From Streptomyces niveus (GTDB lineage Bacteria; Actinomycetota; Actinomycetes; Streptomycetales; Streptomycetaceae), in contig NZ_CP018047.1 in NCBI RefSeq assembly GCF_002009175.1, positions 3,906,001 to 3,970,000 of the forward strand: a DNA stretch of 64,000 nt, given 5' to 3'. The position numbers were made by a program, and so were the translations under genes. Below are positions 39,293 through 47,572 of this stretch, in pieces. The first letter of the stretch is position 1, and the number at the start of each line of letters is the position of its first letter. The notes below the pieces were generated by a model, which ran no database searches, was not told the DNA's origin, and saw only the letters and a list, made by a program, of their open reading frames with translations.

Positions 39293-40789
39293 ATGCCGAG
39301 CACAGAAGACATCGCGGTGCCCAAGGACCGGCCGGTCGTACCGCCCACCAGGCGGGACAGGATCGCCGCGGCGGGCAGCGAGCTGATCGGCGGTCCCATC
39401 GGCCGCTGGGCCTGGTACGGCACCAGCCGGCTCACGCCGGTACGGGTGGTCGCGCTGGTGGCGATCGGGATGTTCGCGCTCGGCATGGTGCAGAAGATGC
39501 CCTGCTACGAATGGGCCTGGTTCCGGGGCGCCAGCTCCCAGTACACGCACGCCTGTTACTCCGACATCCCGCATCTCTTCCTCGGGCGCGGCTTCGCCGA
39601 CGGTCTCGTGCCGTATTTCGACCAGCTGAACGGCGACATGCAGTACCTGGAGTACCCCGTACTGACGGGTCTGTTCATGGAGGTCGCCTCCTGGTTCACC
39701 CCCGGCGACGGCTCCATCCAGCACCGCGAGCAGATGTACTGGATGGTCAACGCGGGGATGCTGATGATCTGCGCGGTGATCATCGCCGTCTGTGTCGCCC
39801 GCACCCACCGGCACCGCCCCTGGGACGCCCTGCTGCTCGCCCTCGCGCCCGCCCTCGCCCTCACGGCCACCATCAACTGGGACCTGCTGGCCGTCGCGCT
39901 CCTGGCGGCCGGGATGCTGATGTGGTCGCGTGGCCGTCCGCTGGCCTTCGGCATCCTGATCGGCCTCGCGACGGCGGCCAAGCTCTATCCCGTACTGCTG
40001 CTGGGGCCGCTGCTGCTGCTGTGCTGGCGCGCGGGGCGGCTGCGGGAGTTCGGGGTGGCGCTGGGCGGTACGGCCTTCTCGTGGCTGCTGGTGAATCTGC
40101 CGGTGATGCTGTTCGCGCCCGAGGGGTGGAAGAAGTTCTACACGTTCAGCCAGGAGCGGCAGGTCGACTTCGGATCGTTCTGGCTGATCATCACGCAGCG
40201 CACGGGGCGGTCGCTGGAGGTCGACACCGTCAACACCTGGTCGATGGTGCTGATGGTGCTGGCGTGTGCGGGCATCGCGGCGCTCGCCCTGGCGGCGCCG
40301 CGACGGCCTCGGTTCGCCCAGCTCGCGTTCCTGGTCGTCGCCGCCTTCATCCTGACCAACAAGGTCTACTCGCCGCAGTACGTGCTGTGGCTGATCCCGC
40401 TCGCCGCGCTGGCCCGGCCGCGGTGGCGCGACTTCCTGATCTGGCAGGCGTGCGAGGTCATGTACTTCCTGGGCATCTGGATGTATCTCGCGTACACGAC
40501 CAGCGGGGACGCCCACAAGGGACTGCCGACCGAGGGCTACCAGCTGGCCATCGCGCTGCACCTGCTGGGGACGCTGTACCTGTGCGCCGTCGTCGTACGG
40601 GACGTTCTGCTGCCGGAGCGCGACGGTGTACGGCGCGACGGATCGGACGATCCGTCGGGCGGGGTGCTGGACGGGGCGCGGGACGTGTTCGTGCTCGGCC
40701 GGGCCGCCCGGCCGCGGGCGTACACGGCGCACACGGTGGAGGCGTCCCAGCGCGTCTCGTGGGGGATGCGGCCGCCCGGCGCCGTCTGA
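39293..40789 (+). CDS. GT87-type membrane mannosyltransferase (DUF2029)
   Basis: A 498-residue polytopic protein, about ten membrane helices, resembling the actinobacterial polyprenol-phosphate-mannose-dependent mannosyltransferases (GT87, DUF2029). Recognisable parts are PYFDQLNGDMQYLEYPVLTGLF (the loop with the catalytic acidic pair), INWDLLAVALLAAGM and LGLATAAKLYPVLLLGPLLLL. The extracytoplasmic cysteines CYEWAWF and HACYSDIP may form a disulfide. Start ATG 39293; ATG 39284 in frame is an alternative. The acceptor is unknown. Confidence 0.85.
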   Translation: MPSTEDIAVPKDRPVVPPTRRDRIAAAGSELIGGPIGRWAWYGTSRLTPVRVVALVAIGMFALGMVQKMPCYEWAWFRGASSQYTHACYSDIPHLFLGRGFADGLVPYFDQLNGDMQYLEYPVLTGLFMEVASWFTPGDGSIQHREQMYWMVNAGMLMICAVIIAVCVARTHRHRPWDALLLALAPALALTATINWDLLAVALLAAGMLMWSRGRPLAFGILIGLATAAKLYPVLLLGPLLLLCWRAGRLREFGVALGGTAFSWLLVNLPVMLFAPEGWKKFYTFSQERQVDFGSFWLIITQRTGRSLEVDTVNTWSMVLMVLACAGIAALALAAPRRPRFAQLAFLVVAAFILTNKVYSPQYVLWLIPLAALARPRWRDFLIWQACEVMYFLGIWMYLAYTTSGDAHKGLPTEGYQLAIALHLLGTLYLCAVVVRDVLLPERDGVRRDGSDDPSGGVLDGARDVFVLGRAARPRAYTAHTVEASQRVSWGMRPPGAV

Positions 40790-40814
40790 GCCGCCGGCGG
40801 GCGGGGTTGAAAGC

Positions 40815-40857
40815 CGATGGCCGGCCGGCGCCCGGGAGGGCGGCCGACCGGCCATCG
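40815..40857. terminator. Bidirectional terminator between converging genes
   Basis: An imperfect ~17-bp GC stem (GATGGCCGG with CCGGCCATC at its base) between the glycosyltransferase gene and the alanine-racemase-like gene. Confidence 0.75.
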
Positions 40858-40921
40858 CGTTTCGTGTCCTGCTCTTCTGCCTCTTGCCTCTTGCTTCTTG
40901 TCGCTTGTCCGGCAGGCGGTT

Positions 40922-41953
40922 CTAGCGGTCCACGAGCCGGTCGAACTGTGTCGTCGTGTGCCGCAGATGCGCCACGAGCTCGTCGCCCACCTTGGGCTCC
41001 TGCGCGTCGGCCGGCACGAACAGGATCGACACCTGCATGTGCGGCGGCTCGGCGAACCAGCGCTGCTTGCCCGACCACACGAACGGCGAGAGGTTGCGGT
41101 TGACCGTCGCCAGGCCCGCCCGCGCCACGCCCTTGGCGCGCGGCATCACGCCGTGCAGCGCCTTGGGTGCCTCGAGTCCGACACCGTGCGACGTGCCGCC
41201 CGCGACGACCACCAGCCAGCCCTCGGAGGCGGTCTTCTGCTGGCGGTAGCCGAACCGGTCGCCCTTGACGACGCGCGTCACGTCCAGCACCGCGCCCCGG
41301 TACTGGGTCGCCTCGTGGTCGCCCAGCCAGAGCCGCGTACCGATGCGGGCGCGGAACCGCGTCTGTGGGAACTGCCGCTGAAGACGGGCCAGTTCCTCGG
41401 CGCGCAGATGGCTGACGAACATGGTGTGCAGCGGGAGCCGGGCCGCTCGCAGCCGGTCCATCCAGCCGATGACCTCCTCGACCGCGTCGGACCCGTCCGT
41501 GCGGTCGAGAGGCAGGTGGAGGGCGAAGCCTTCGAGGCGTACGTCCTCGATGGCGGCGTGGAGCTGGCCGAGCTCCTCCTCGCGGACACCGTGGCGCTTC
41601 ATGGAGCTCATGCACTCGATGACGACGCGGGCGCCCACCAGCGCGAAGACGCCGTCGACCGAGGAGACGGAGCGGATGACGCGGTCGGGCAGCGGTACGG
41701 GCTCCTCACCGCGGCGGAACGGGGTCAGGACCAGCAGATCGCCGCTGAACCAGTCCTTGATGCGGGCGGCTTCGTAGATGGTGCCGACGGCGAGGATGTC
41801 GGACTCGAAGCGGGAGGTCTCCTCGGAGAGCCGTTCGTGACCGAAGCCGTAGCCATTGCCCTTGCAGACCGGGACGAGGCCCGGGAACTGGTCAATGACC
41901 GACTTCTGGTGCGCCCGCCAGCGCGCGGTGTCGACGTAGAGGGAGAGCGCCAT
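40922..41953 (-). CDS. Alanine racemase-like PLP protein (fold type III)
   Basis: A 343-residue protein with the N-terminal barrel of alanine racemases. The PLP lysine motif is VPVCKGNGYGFG (standard: VVKANAYGHG). The barrel strands ALHLPLDRTD and MFVSHLRAEEL follow, and GTRLWLGDHEATQYRGAVLDV occupies the place of the C-terminal domain. I do not find the usual MDQ/catalytic-tyrosine signature, so racemisation of alanine is not assured. It sits 99 bp downstream of femX, suggesting a role in cell-wall precursor metabolism. Start ATG 41953. Confidence 0.72.
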   Translation of the reverse strand: MALSLYVDTARWRAHQKSVIDQFPGLVPVCKGNGYGFGHERLSEETSRFESDILAVGTIYEAARIKDWFSGDLLVLTPFRRGEEPVPLPDRVIRSVSSVDGVFALVGARVVIECMSSMKRHGVREEELGQLHAAIEDVRLEGFALHLPLDRTDGSDAVEEVIGWMDRLRAARLPLHTMFVSHLRAEELARLQRQFPQTRFRARIGTRLWLGDHEATQYRGAVLDVTRVVKGDRFGYRQQKTASEGWLVVVAGGTSHGVGLEAPKALHGVMPRAKGVARAGLATVNRNLSPFVWSGKQRWFAEPPHMQVSILFVPADAQEPKVGDELVAHLRHTTTQFDRLVDR

Positions 41954-42052
41954 GCCGGTCCGGAACCTTTCTCGTGGCTGCGGTGTATGAAGGTTATGAA
42001 CGTGCTTGAGGGTCTTGAGTCCACCGGGTCGGGATACGCGTCGGGATACGGG

Positions 42053-43171
42053 TCAACGGCGAGACATGTACATGTCGAGAGCCTTGTGGAGCAACTTGTT
42101 GAGCGGGAAGTCCCACTCGCCCACGTACTCGACGGCCTCGCCACCGGTGCCCACCTTGAACTGGATGAGACCGAACAGGTGATCCGTCTCGTCGAGCGAG
42201 TCCGAGATCCCGCGCAGGTCGTAGACGGTCGCGCCCATCGCATAGGCGTCACGGAGCATCCGCCACTGCATCGCGTTCGACGGCCGGACCTCCCGCTTGT
42301 GGTTGGCCGACGCCCCGTACGAGTACCAGACGTGACCACCCACGATGAGCATCGTCGCGGCCGCGACGTTCTCCCCCTCGTGCCGGGCGAAGTACAGCCG
42401 CATGCGGTTGGGGTCCTCGGAGTTGAGGACGGTCCACATCCGCTGGAAGTACGAGAGCGGCCGGGGCCGGAAGTGGTCGCGCTCGGCCGTGATCTCGTAC
42501 AGCCGCTGCCACTCGGCCAGGTCGTCGTAGCCGGCCTGGACGACCTCGACACCCGCCTTCTCCGCCTTCTTGATGTTGCGCCGCCACAGCTGGTTGAAGC
42601 CCTTGAGGACGTCGTCCAGCGACCGGTTCGCCAGCGGCACCTGGAAGACATAGCGGGGCTGTACGTCTCCGAAGCCCGCCCCGCCGTCCTCGCCCTGCTG
42701 CCAGCCCATCTTGCGCAGCCGGTCGGCCACTTCGAAGGCGCGCGGCTCGATATGGGTGGCCTCGACGTCGCGGAGCCGCTTGACGTCCTGGTCCTGGATG
42801 CCCGACTTGATGGCCGCCGCGTCCCAGCGGCGGATCACCACCGGCGGCCCCATCTTCACGGAGAACGCGCCCGCGTTCCTCAGGTGCGCGAGCATCGGCT
42901 GGAGCCAGTCGGCCAGGTTCGGGGCGTACCAGTTGATGACCGGGCCCTCGGGCAGATACGCGAGATACCGCTTGATCTTGGGCAGTTGGCGGTAGAGCAC
43001 CAGGCCGGCGCCGACCAGCTGGCCGTCCCTGTCGAACCAGCCCAGGCTCTCCGAGCGCCACTCCGTCTTCACGTCCGCCCACGCGGGGACCTGGCAGTGG
43101 CTGGCCGCGGGCAGGCTCTGGATGTACGCCAGATGCTGCTCGCGACTGATGGTGCTCAGCGTCAGGGTCAT
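42053..43171 (-). CDS. femX: FemX: lipid II glycyl-bridge aminoacyltransferase
   Basis: A 372-residue Fem/GNAT-fold protein that uses Gly-tRNA to add the first glycine to LL-Dap of lipid II in Streptomyces; the S. coelicolor femX gene is reported essential. Family motifs: PQVPAWADVKTEWRSE-like start (CQVPAWADVK), PEGPVINWYAPNL, LWRRNIKKAEKAGVEV and MQWRMLRDAYAMGATVYDLRGI. Start ATG 43171 because GAGGAG lies 9 bp before it. It is followed by the alanine-racemase-like gene. Confidence 0.93.
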   Translation of the reverse strand: MTLTLSTISREQHLAYIQSLPAASHCQVPAWADVKTEWRSESLGWFDRDGQLVGAGLVLYRQLPKIKRYLAYLPEGPVINWYAPNLADWLQPMLAHLRNAGAFSVKMGPPVVIRRWDAAAIKSGIQDQDVKRLRDVEATHIEPRAFEVADRLRKMGWQQGEDGGAGFGDVQPRYVFQVPLANRSLDDVLKGFNQLWRRNIKKAEKAGVEVVQAGYDDLAEWQRLYEITAERDHFRPRPLSYFQRMWTVLNSEDPNRMRLYFARHEGENVAAATMLIVGGHVWYSYGASANHKREVRPSNAMQWRMLRDAYAMGATVYDLRGISDSLDETDHLFGLIQFKVGTGGEAVEYVGEWDFPLNKLLHKALDMYMSRR

Positions 43172-43250
43172 GCGGGGCGCTCCTCGCAGATGTGTCCCCA
43201 TGGAGTAGGGGGGCTCCGGCTCTCGCGCCGAAGCCTACTTGCCGAAGGAG

Positions 43251-43272
43251 CGCCCCGGCTGGCCACGGGGCG
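43251..43272 (-). terminator. Terminator after small membrane protein gene
   Basis: Arms CGCCCCG (43251-43257) and CGGGGCG (43266-43272), 9 bp past the stop of the gene at 43282. Confidence 0.65.
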
Positions 43273-43281
43273 GAGCCGGCC

Positions 43282-43614
43282 TTAGCCCAGTACTCCGCCG
43301 AACAGTCCGCCGTGCGCCATCCCGAGGTAGAAGCCGACGGCCGAGGAGCCCAGGCCCATGATCAACGCGAACCGCTCGTGGGTCGTCACCGAGATGAACT
43401 GGCCGTACAGACCCGTGAGGATGCCGATGAGCCCCGCCCAGGAGCTGAGGAGGTGCAGATTGTCGAACATCCCGGAGATGAAGGCGGTGACACCCACCAC
43501 CGCGGTCACCCAGAGAAGGATGTCCGGGAGGGGATGGGGCCGGTGATCGGAGGCGAAGAGAGAGCCGGTCGTCTTCCGCCGCCCTGCGCTCGGTTGCATT
43601 GCCTGCTGTGCCAT
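43282..43614 (-). CDS. Small conserved membrane protein
   Basis: A 110-residue protein with three predicted membrane helices ([56 protein letters not shown]) and a short polar N-terminus. I start at ATG 43614 for its AGGAGG 7 bp upstream; the longer frame is not protein-like. The same kind of gene stands between femX and rpsF in other Streptomyces; function unknown. Confidence 0.85.
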   Translation of the reverse strand: MAQQAMQPSAGRRKTTGSLFASDHRPHPLPDILLWVTAVVGVTAFISGMFDNLHLLSSWAGLIGILTGLYGQFISVTTHERFALIMGLGSSAVGFYLGMAHGGLFGGVLG

Positions 43615-43886
43615 GGGGCACCTCCTGGCGCCTTGCCGGAGGGCGGCGCACCGTAGCGTCGCCCACACCCGATGTGTCCAGGGTGCGTCCCTCCCCGGCC
43701 GGATTTCAACCGGAAGCCGGTCAAGAGGTAGTCTGTACGGTCTGCACCGGTGTCTGCCCAGGCCAGAACGCGATCCTCGCTCGTCGAGCGGGATTGTCAG
43801 TGGCGGCCGATACCGTTGCTCACGCATCACGACCCTCCTGCCACGGAACGACCGTGGCCGCTGAGTCCAAAGGAGGTGGGTTCCAC

Positions 43887-44177
43887 ATGCGTCACTACGA
43901 GGTGATGGTCATCCTCGACCCCGATCTCGAGGAGCGAGCAGTCTCCCCGCTGATCGAGAACTTCCTCTCCGTCGTCCGTGAGGGCGACGGAAAGGTGGAG
44001 AAGGTCGACACCTGGGGCCGTCGTCGTCTCTCTTACGAGATCAAGAAGAAGCCCGAGGGCATCTACTCGGTCATCGATCTGCAGGCTGAGCCCGCGATCG
44101 TCAAGGAGCTCGACCGACAGATGAACCTGAACGAGTCGGTCCTCCGGACCAAGGTCCTCCGTCCCGAGACCCACTGA
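43887..44177 (+). CDS. rpsF: 30S ribosomal protein S6
   Basis: A 96-residue protein, [20 protein letters not shown] at the start and [11 protein letters not shown] at the end, normal for S6 (binds the central domain of 16S rRNA with S18). ATG 43887 follows AAGGAGGTGG. It leads the rpsF-ssb-rpsR-rplI operon. Confidence 0.98.
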   Translation: MRHYEVMVILDPDLEERAVSPLIENFLSVVREGDGKVEKVDTWGRRRLSYEIKKKPEGIYSVIDLQAEPAIVKELDRQMNLNESVLRTKVLRPETH

Positions 44178-44251
44178 GCCTCTAGCTCAGCGGTAATCGG
44201 GTCCGAGTAGCAGCCAGCAGCAGAAGCAATCCCCGCCGAGAGGTTCACCCA

Positions 44252-44860
44252 ATGGCAGGCGAGACCGTCATCACGGTCGTCGGCAATCTCGTCGACGACC
44301 CCGAGCTGCGCTTCACCCCGTCCGGTGCGGCGGTCGCGAAGTTCCGTGTCGCGTCGACTCCCCGCATCTTCGACAAGCAGACCAACGAGTGGAAGGACGG
44401 CGATGGCCTGTTCCTCACCTGCTCGGTCTGGCGTCAGGCGGCGGAGAATGTCGCAGAGTCGCTCCAGCGGGGCATGCGCGTCGTCGTGCAGGGCCGGCTG
44501 AAGCAGCGGTCGTACGAGGACCGTGAAGGCGTCAAGCGCACGGTCTACGAGCTGGACGTCGAGGAAGTCGGCCCCAGCCTGAAGACCGCCACGGCCAAGG
44601 TCACCAAGACCACAGGTCGTGGTGGCCAGGGCGGTTACGGCGGCGGTGGCGGCGGTCAGCAGCAGGGCGGCGGCAACTGGGGCGGCGGCCCCGGTGGTGG
44701 TCAGCAGCAGGGCGGCGGCGGAGCATCCGCCGACGACCCCTGGGCGACCAGTGCGCCGGCCGGCGGTGGCCAGCAGCAGGGTGGCGGAGGCAACGGAGGC
44801 GGTTGGGGCGGAAGCTCCGGCGGTTCCGGCGGCGGCTACTCGGACGAGCCGCCCTTCTAG
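44252..44860 (+). CDS. ssb: Single-stranded DNA-binding protein
   Basis: A 202-residue SSB. The OB fold covers 1-110 ([39 protein letters not shown]). The linker is Gly/Gln repeats (GGQQQGGGN) and the acidic tip is DEPPF, which recruits partner proteins. Its position between rpsF and rpsR marks it as the essential replicative SSB. Confidence 0.98.
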   Translation: MAGETVITVVGNLVDDPELRFTPSGAAVAKFRVASTPRIFDKQTNEWKDGDGLFLTCSVWRQAAENVAESLQRGMRVVVQGRLKQRSYEDREGVKRTVYELDVEEVGPSLKTATAKVTKTTGRGGQGGYGGGGGGQQQGGGNWGGGPGGGQQQGGGGASADDPWATSAPAGGGQQQGGGGNGGGWGGSSGGSGGGYSDEPPF

Positions 44861-44902
44861 GGCAGCTCGCTCCCACTTTCTTGATCACACAGGAGAAACA
44901 CC

Positions 44903-45139
44903 ATGGCGAAGCCGCCTGTGCGCAAGCCTAAGAAGAAGGTCTGCGCATTCTGCAAGGACAAGACCCAGTACGTGGACTACAAGGACACGAACATGCTGCG
45001 GAAGTTCATTTCCGACCGCGGCAAGATCCGTGCCCGCCGCGTCACCGGCAACTGCACGCAGCACCAGCGTGACGTCGCCACGGCAGTCAAGAACAGCCGT
45101 GAGATGGCGCTGCTGCCCTACACGTCCACCGCGCGATAA
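44903..45139 (+). CDS. rpsR: 30S ribosomal protein S18
   Basis: A 78-residue S18 with [20 protein letters not shown] and [21 protein letters not shown]. The CAFC pair plus later Cys and His suggest the zinc-binding (C+) form; Streptomyces usually carry a zinc-independent paralogue elsewhere. Starts at ATG 44903 behind AGGAGA. Confidence 0.97.
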   Translation: MAKPPVRKPKKKVCAFCKDKTQYVDYKDTNMLRKFISDRGKIRARRVTGNCTQHQRDVATAVKNSREMALLPYTSTAR

Positions 45140-45157
45140 GGGGAGGGTGACTTAATC

Positions 45158-45604
45158 ATGAAGATCATCCTCACTCACGAGGTCTCCGGCCTCGGTACCG
45201 CCGGCGATGTCGTCGACGTCAAGGACGGATACGCCCGCAACTACCTGGTCCCGCGTGGTTTCGCGATCCGCTGGACCAAGGGCGGCGAGAAGGACGTCGA
45301 GCAGATTCGTCGTGCTCGCAAGATCCACGAGATCGCCACCATCGAGCAGGCCAACGAGATCAAGGCCCGCCTCGAAGGTGTGAAGGTGCGTCTGGCTGTT
45401 CGCTCCGGCGACGCCGGCCGTCTCTTCGGCTCCGTCACCCCGGCCGACCTCGCTTCGGCGATCAAGTCCGCCGGTGGTCCGGAGGTCGACAAGCGTCGTA
45501 TCGAGCTCGGTTCGCCGATCAAGACCCTGGGCTCGCATCAGGTGTCCGTGCGTCTGCACCCCGAGGTCGCCGCGAAGTTCGGCGTCGAGGTCGTGCCCGC
45601 CTAG
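45158..45604 (+). CDS. rplI: 50S ribosomal protein L9
   Basis: A 148-residue L9: N-terminal rRNA-binding domain [19 protein letters not shown] with [14 protein letters not shown], a connecting helix, and a C-terminal domain ending [18 protein letters not shown]. Last gene of the rpsF operon, 18 bp after rpsR. Confidence 0.98.
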   Translation: MKIILTHEVSGLGTAGDVVDVKDGYARNYLVPRGFAIRWTKGGEKDVEQIRRARKIHEIATIEQANEIKARLEGVKVRLAVRSGDAGRLFGSVTPADLASAIKSAGGPEVDKRRIELGSPIKTLGSHQVSVRLHPEVAAKFGVEVVPA

Positions 45605-45659
45605 GGTTCCGACCGCACTGGCTGACCGGGTCCGCCCGGTAGCCGTTTCGTCCGCAGTT

Positions 45660-45685
45660 GCCGGACGGGCTCAGGCCCGTCCGGC
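45660..45685 (+). terminator. Terminator after rplI
   Basis: A perfect 11-bp stem (45660-45670 and 45675-45685, four-base loop), followed by TGTGTTTTCC. Confidence 0.85.
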
Positions 45686-45703
45686 GATTGTGTTTTCCGC
45701 GCT

Positions 45704-45717
45704 GTTTCACGTGAAAC
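45704..45717. other. parS: parS site 7
   Basis: Perfect GTTTCACGTGAAAC between the rplI terminator and the converging MATE gene. Confidence 0.97.
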
Positions 45718-45738
45718 GCGGGGCGCCGGAGTCGCCGG

Positions 45739-47148
45739 TCAGCGCGTGGCGCCCGTGACCAGCCAGTGGCCGGACCGGGTGCGCAGCCACAGCGTCAGCA
45801 TGCGGACCGCCATCATCAGCGTCATGGCCCACCACAGGGCGGTGAGTCCGCCCCCGAACACCGGCACCAGCAGGGCGACCGGTGCGAAGACGATCAGGGT
45901 CACCACCATCGCCTTCGCGAGATAGGGACCGTCGCCCGCGCCCATCAGCACACCGTCCAGTACGAAGACGATGCCCGCGACCGGCTGGGTGACCGCCACC
46001 ACCAGGAGGGCGGGCAGCAGGGTGTCCTGGACCAGCTGATCGCCCGTGAACAGGGGGATGAACAGCGGGCGCGCCAGCACGATCAGCACCCCGAGTCCCA
46101 CGCCGGAGACCACACCCCACTGCACCATGCGACGGCAGACGTCCTTGGCACCCTGGGGATCGTTCGCCCCCAGATAACGGCCGATGATCGCCTGCCCGGC
46201 GATGGCGATGGCGTCGAGTGCGAAGGCCATCAGGCTCCACAGCGACAGGATGATCTGGTGCGCGGCGACATCGGCGTCGCCGAGACGGGCCGCGACGGCG
46301 GTGGCGATCATCAGGACCGCGCGCAGGGAGAGCGTACGGACCAGAAGGGGGACGCCCGCGTGGGCGCTGGCCCGGATGCCGGCGGAGTCGGGCCGGAGCG
46401 AGGCGCCGTGGCGGCGCGCGCCCCGTACGACGACCACCAGATAGGCCGCGGCCATACCGAACTGCGCTATGACGGTTCCCCAGGCGGAACCGGCGATGCC
46501 GAGGCCGGCGCCGTAGACGAGCACCACGTTGAGGACCGCGTTGGCGCCGAAGCCGCCGATGGCGACGTACAGCGGGGTCCGGGTGTCCTGGAGGCCGCGC
46601 AGGACGCCGGTCGCCGCCAGAACGACCAGCATGGCCGGGATTCCGAGACTGGAGATACGCAGATAGGTGATCGCGTACGGGGCGGCGGTGTCCGATGCGC
46701 CGAAGATGTCGACGAACCAGGGCGCCAGGGGGAGCGTGACGGCGATGACGGCCGCGCCCAGCAGCAGGGCGAGCCAGATCCCGTCCATGCCCTGCCGGAT
46801 GGCCGCCTGAAGATCACCCGCGCCGACGCGACGCGCGACGGCCGCCGTGGTGGCGTAGGCGAGGAAGACGAAGACGCTCACGGCTGTGCCCAGCAGAGCC
46901 GCCGCGATCGCCAGTCCGGCGAGATGCGGAGTACCGAGATGGCCGACGATCGCGCTGTCGACCATCAGGAAGAGCGGCTCGGCGACGAGGGCGCCGAAAG
47001 CGGGCACGGCGAGGGCGATGATCTCGCGGTCGTGTCGCCGTCGGGCCGCCTTTGACCCCTTGTTCGGTCCCCCGTCGAGCCGGTCGCCGGGGTCACCGCC
47101 CCGACCGCTGTCGGGGCCGGAACCGGATGCCGTGGGGACCTGTGTCAT
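45739..47148 (-). CDS. MATE family efflux transporter (DinF-like)
   Basis: A 469-residue multidrug and toxin extrusion protein with about twelve membrane helices. ALAVPAFGALVAEPLFLMVDSAIVGHLGTPHLAGLA is the characteristic N-lobe start, and DADVAAHQIILSLWSLMAFALDAIAIAGQAIIGRYLG the C-lobe hallmark of DinF-type members. The first ~35 residues are polar. Probably a drug or metabolite/H+ or Na+ antiporter; substrate unknown. ATG 47148 lacks a strong ribosome-binding site. It diverges from dnaB. Confidence 0.92.
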   Translation of the reverse strand: MTQVPTASGSGPDSGRGGDPGDRLDGGPNKGSKAARRRHDREIIALAVPAFGALVAEPLFLMVDSAIVGHLGTPHLAGLAIAAALLGTAVSVFVFLAYATTAAVARRVGAGDLQAAIRQGMDGIWLALLLGAAVIAVTLPLAPWFVDIFGASDTAAPYAITYLRISSLGIPAMLVVLAATGVLRGLQDTRTPLYVAIGGFGANAVLNVVLVYGAGLGIAGSAWGTVIAQFGMAAAYLVVVVRGARRHGASLRPDSAGIRASAHAGVPLLVRTLSLRAVLMIATAVAARLGDADVAAHQIILSLWSLMAFALDAIAIAGQAIIGRYLGANDPQGAKDVCRRMVQWGVVSGVGLGVLIVLARPLFIPLFTGDQLVQDTLLPALLVVAVTQPVAGIVFVLDGVLMGAGDGPYLAKAMVVTLIVFAPVALLVPVFGGGLTALWWAMTLMMAVRMLTLWLRTRSGHWLVTGATR

Positions 47149-47572
47149 GCGCTCAATCTAATCTTCCACAGGTAAGAGATGCAATGCGGCTCCGCTCCTT
47201 ACCGACTGGTGAGATTCGGGCACTGCTGTGCGCCGTTTGCTCGGATCTTGGACCAGCTTGAAAAGTTTTTCTCCCCCACAGCCGGTGGACGGAGAAAGGC
47301 CAGGTCAGAGCCGATGTGGCGGAAGGGTCGCGAGGTTGTCCACAGTGCTGTCCCCCGGTCCGTGCACAGGTTCGCCGGAGTTCTCCACAGCATATGGTCC
47401 TTCGTCCACATGGCCTGTGGATAACCAGATTGGCGGACGGTCCCCGCGGGCCTACCGTGGACCGACGTCCGACGCGCCGGAACCGGAGTCAGGCCACTCG
47501 ATTTGTCAGTGTCGTGCCGTAGAAAAGAGTGGCACGGCGAGGTCCGCTTGGCGGACGGGAGGAGGTGGCCGG
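47149..47572. promoter_or_regulatory. dnaB upstream region with DnaA boxes
   Basis: 424 bp without a gene between divergent MATE and dnaB genes. Four DnaA boxes lie within 89 bp: TTGTCCACA at 47336-47344 (perfect), TTCTCCACA at 47381-47389, TCGTCCACA at 47402-47410, and TTATCCACA on the minus strand at 47416-47424. It should also hold both promoters. Confidence 0.75.

Noticed and set aside
36241..39486. A 1081-codon minus-strand frame opposite the class A PBP gene
   Set aside because: It is an antisense shadow of a high-GC gene: Arg/Val/Asp/Leu low-complexity translation, no domain, and the plus-strand PBP is complete with all motifs.
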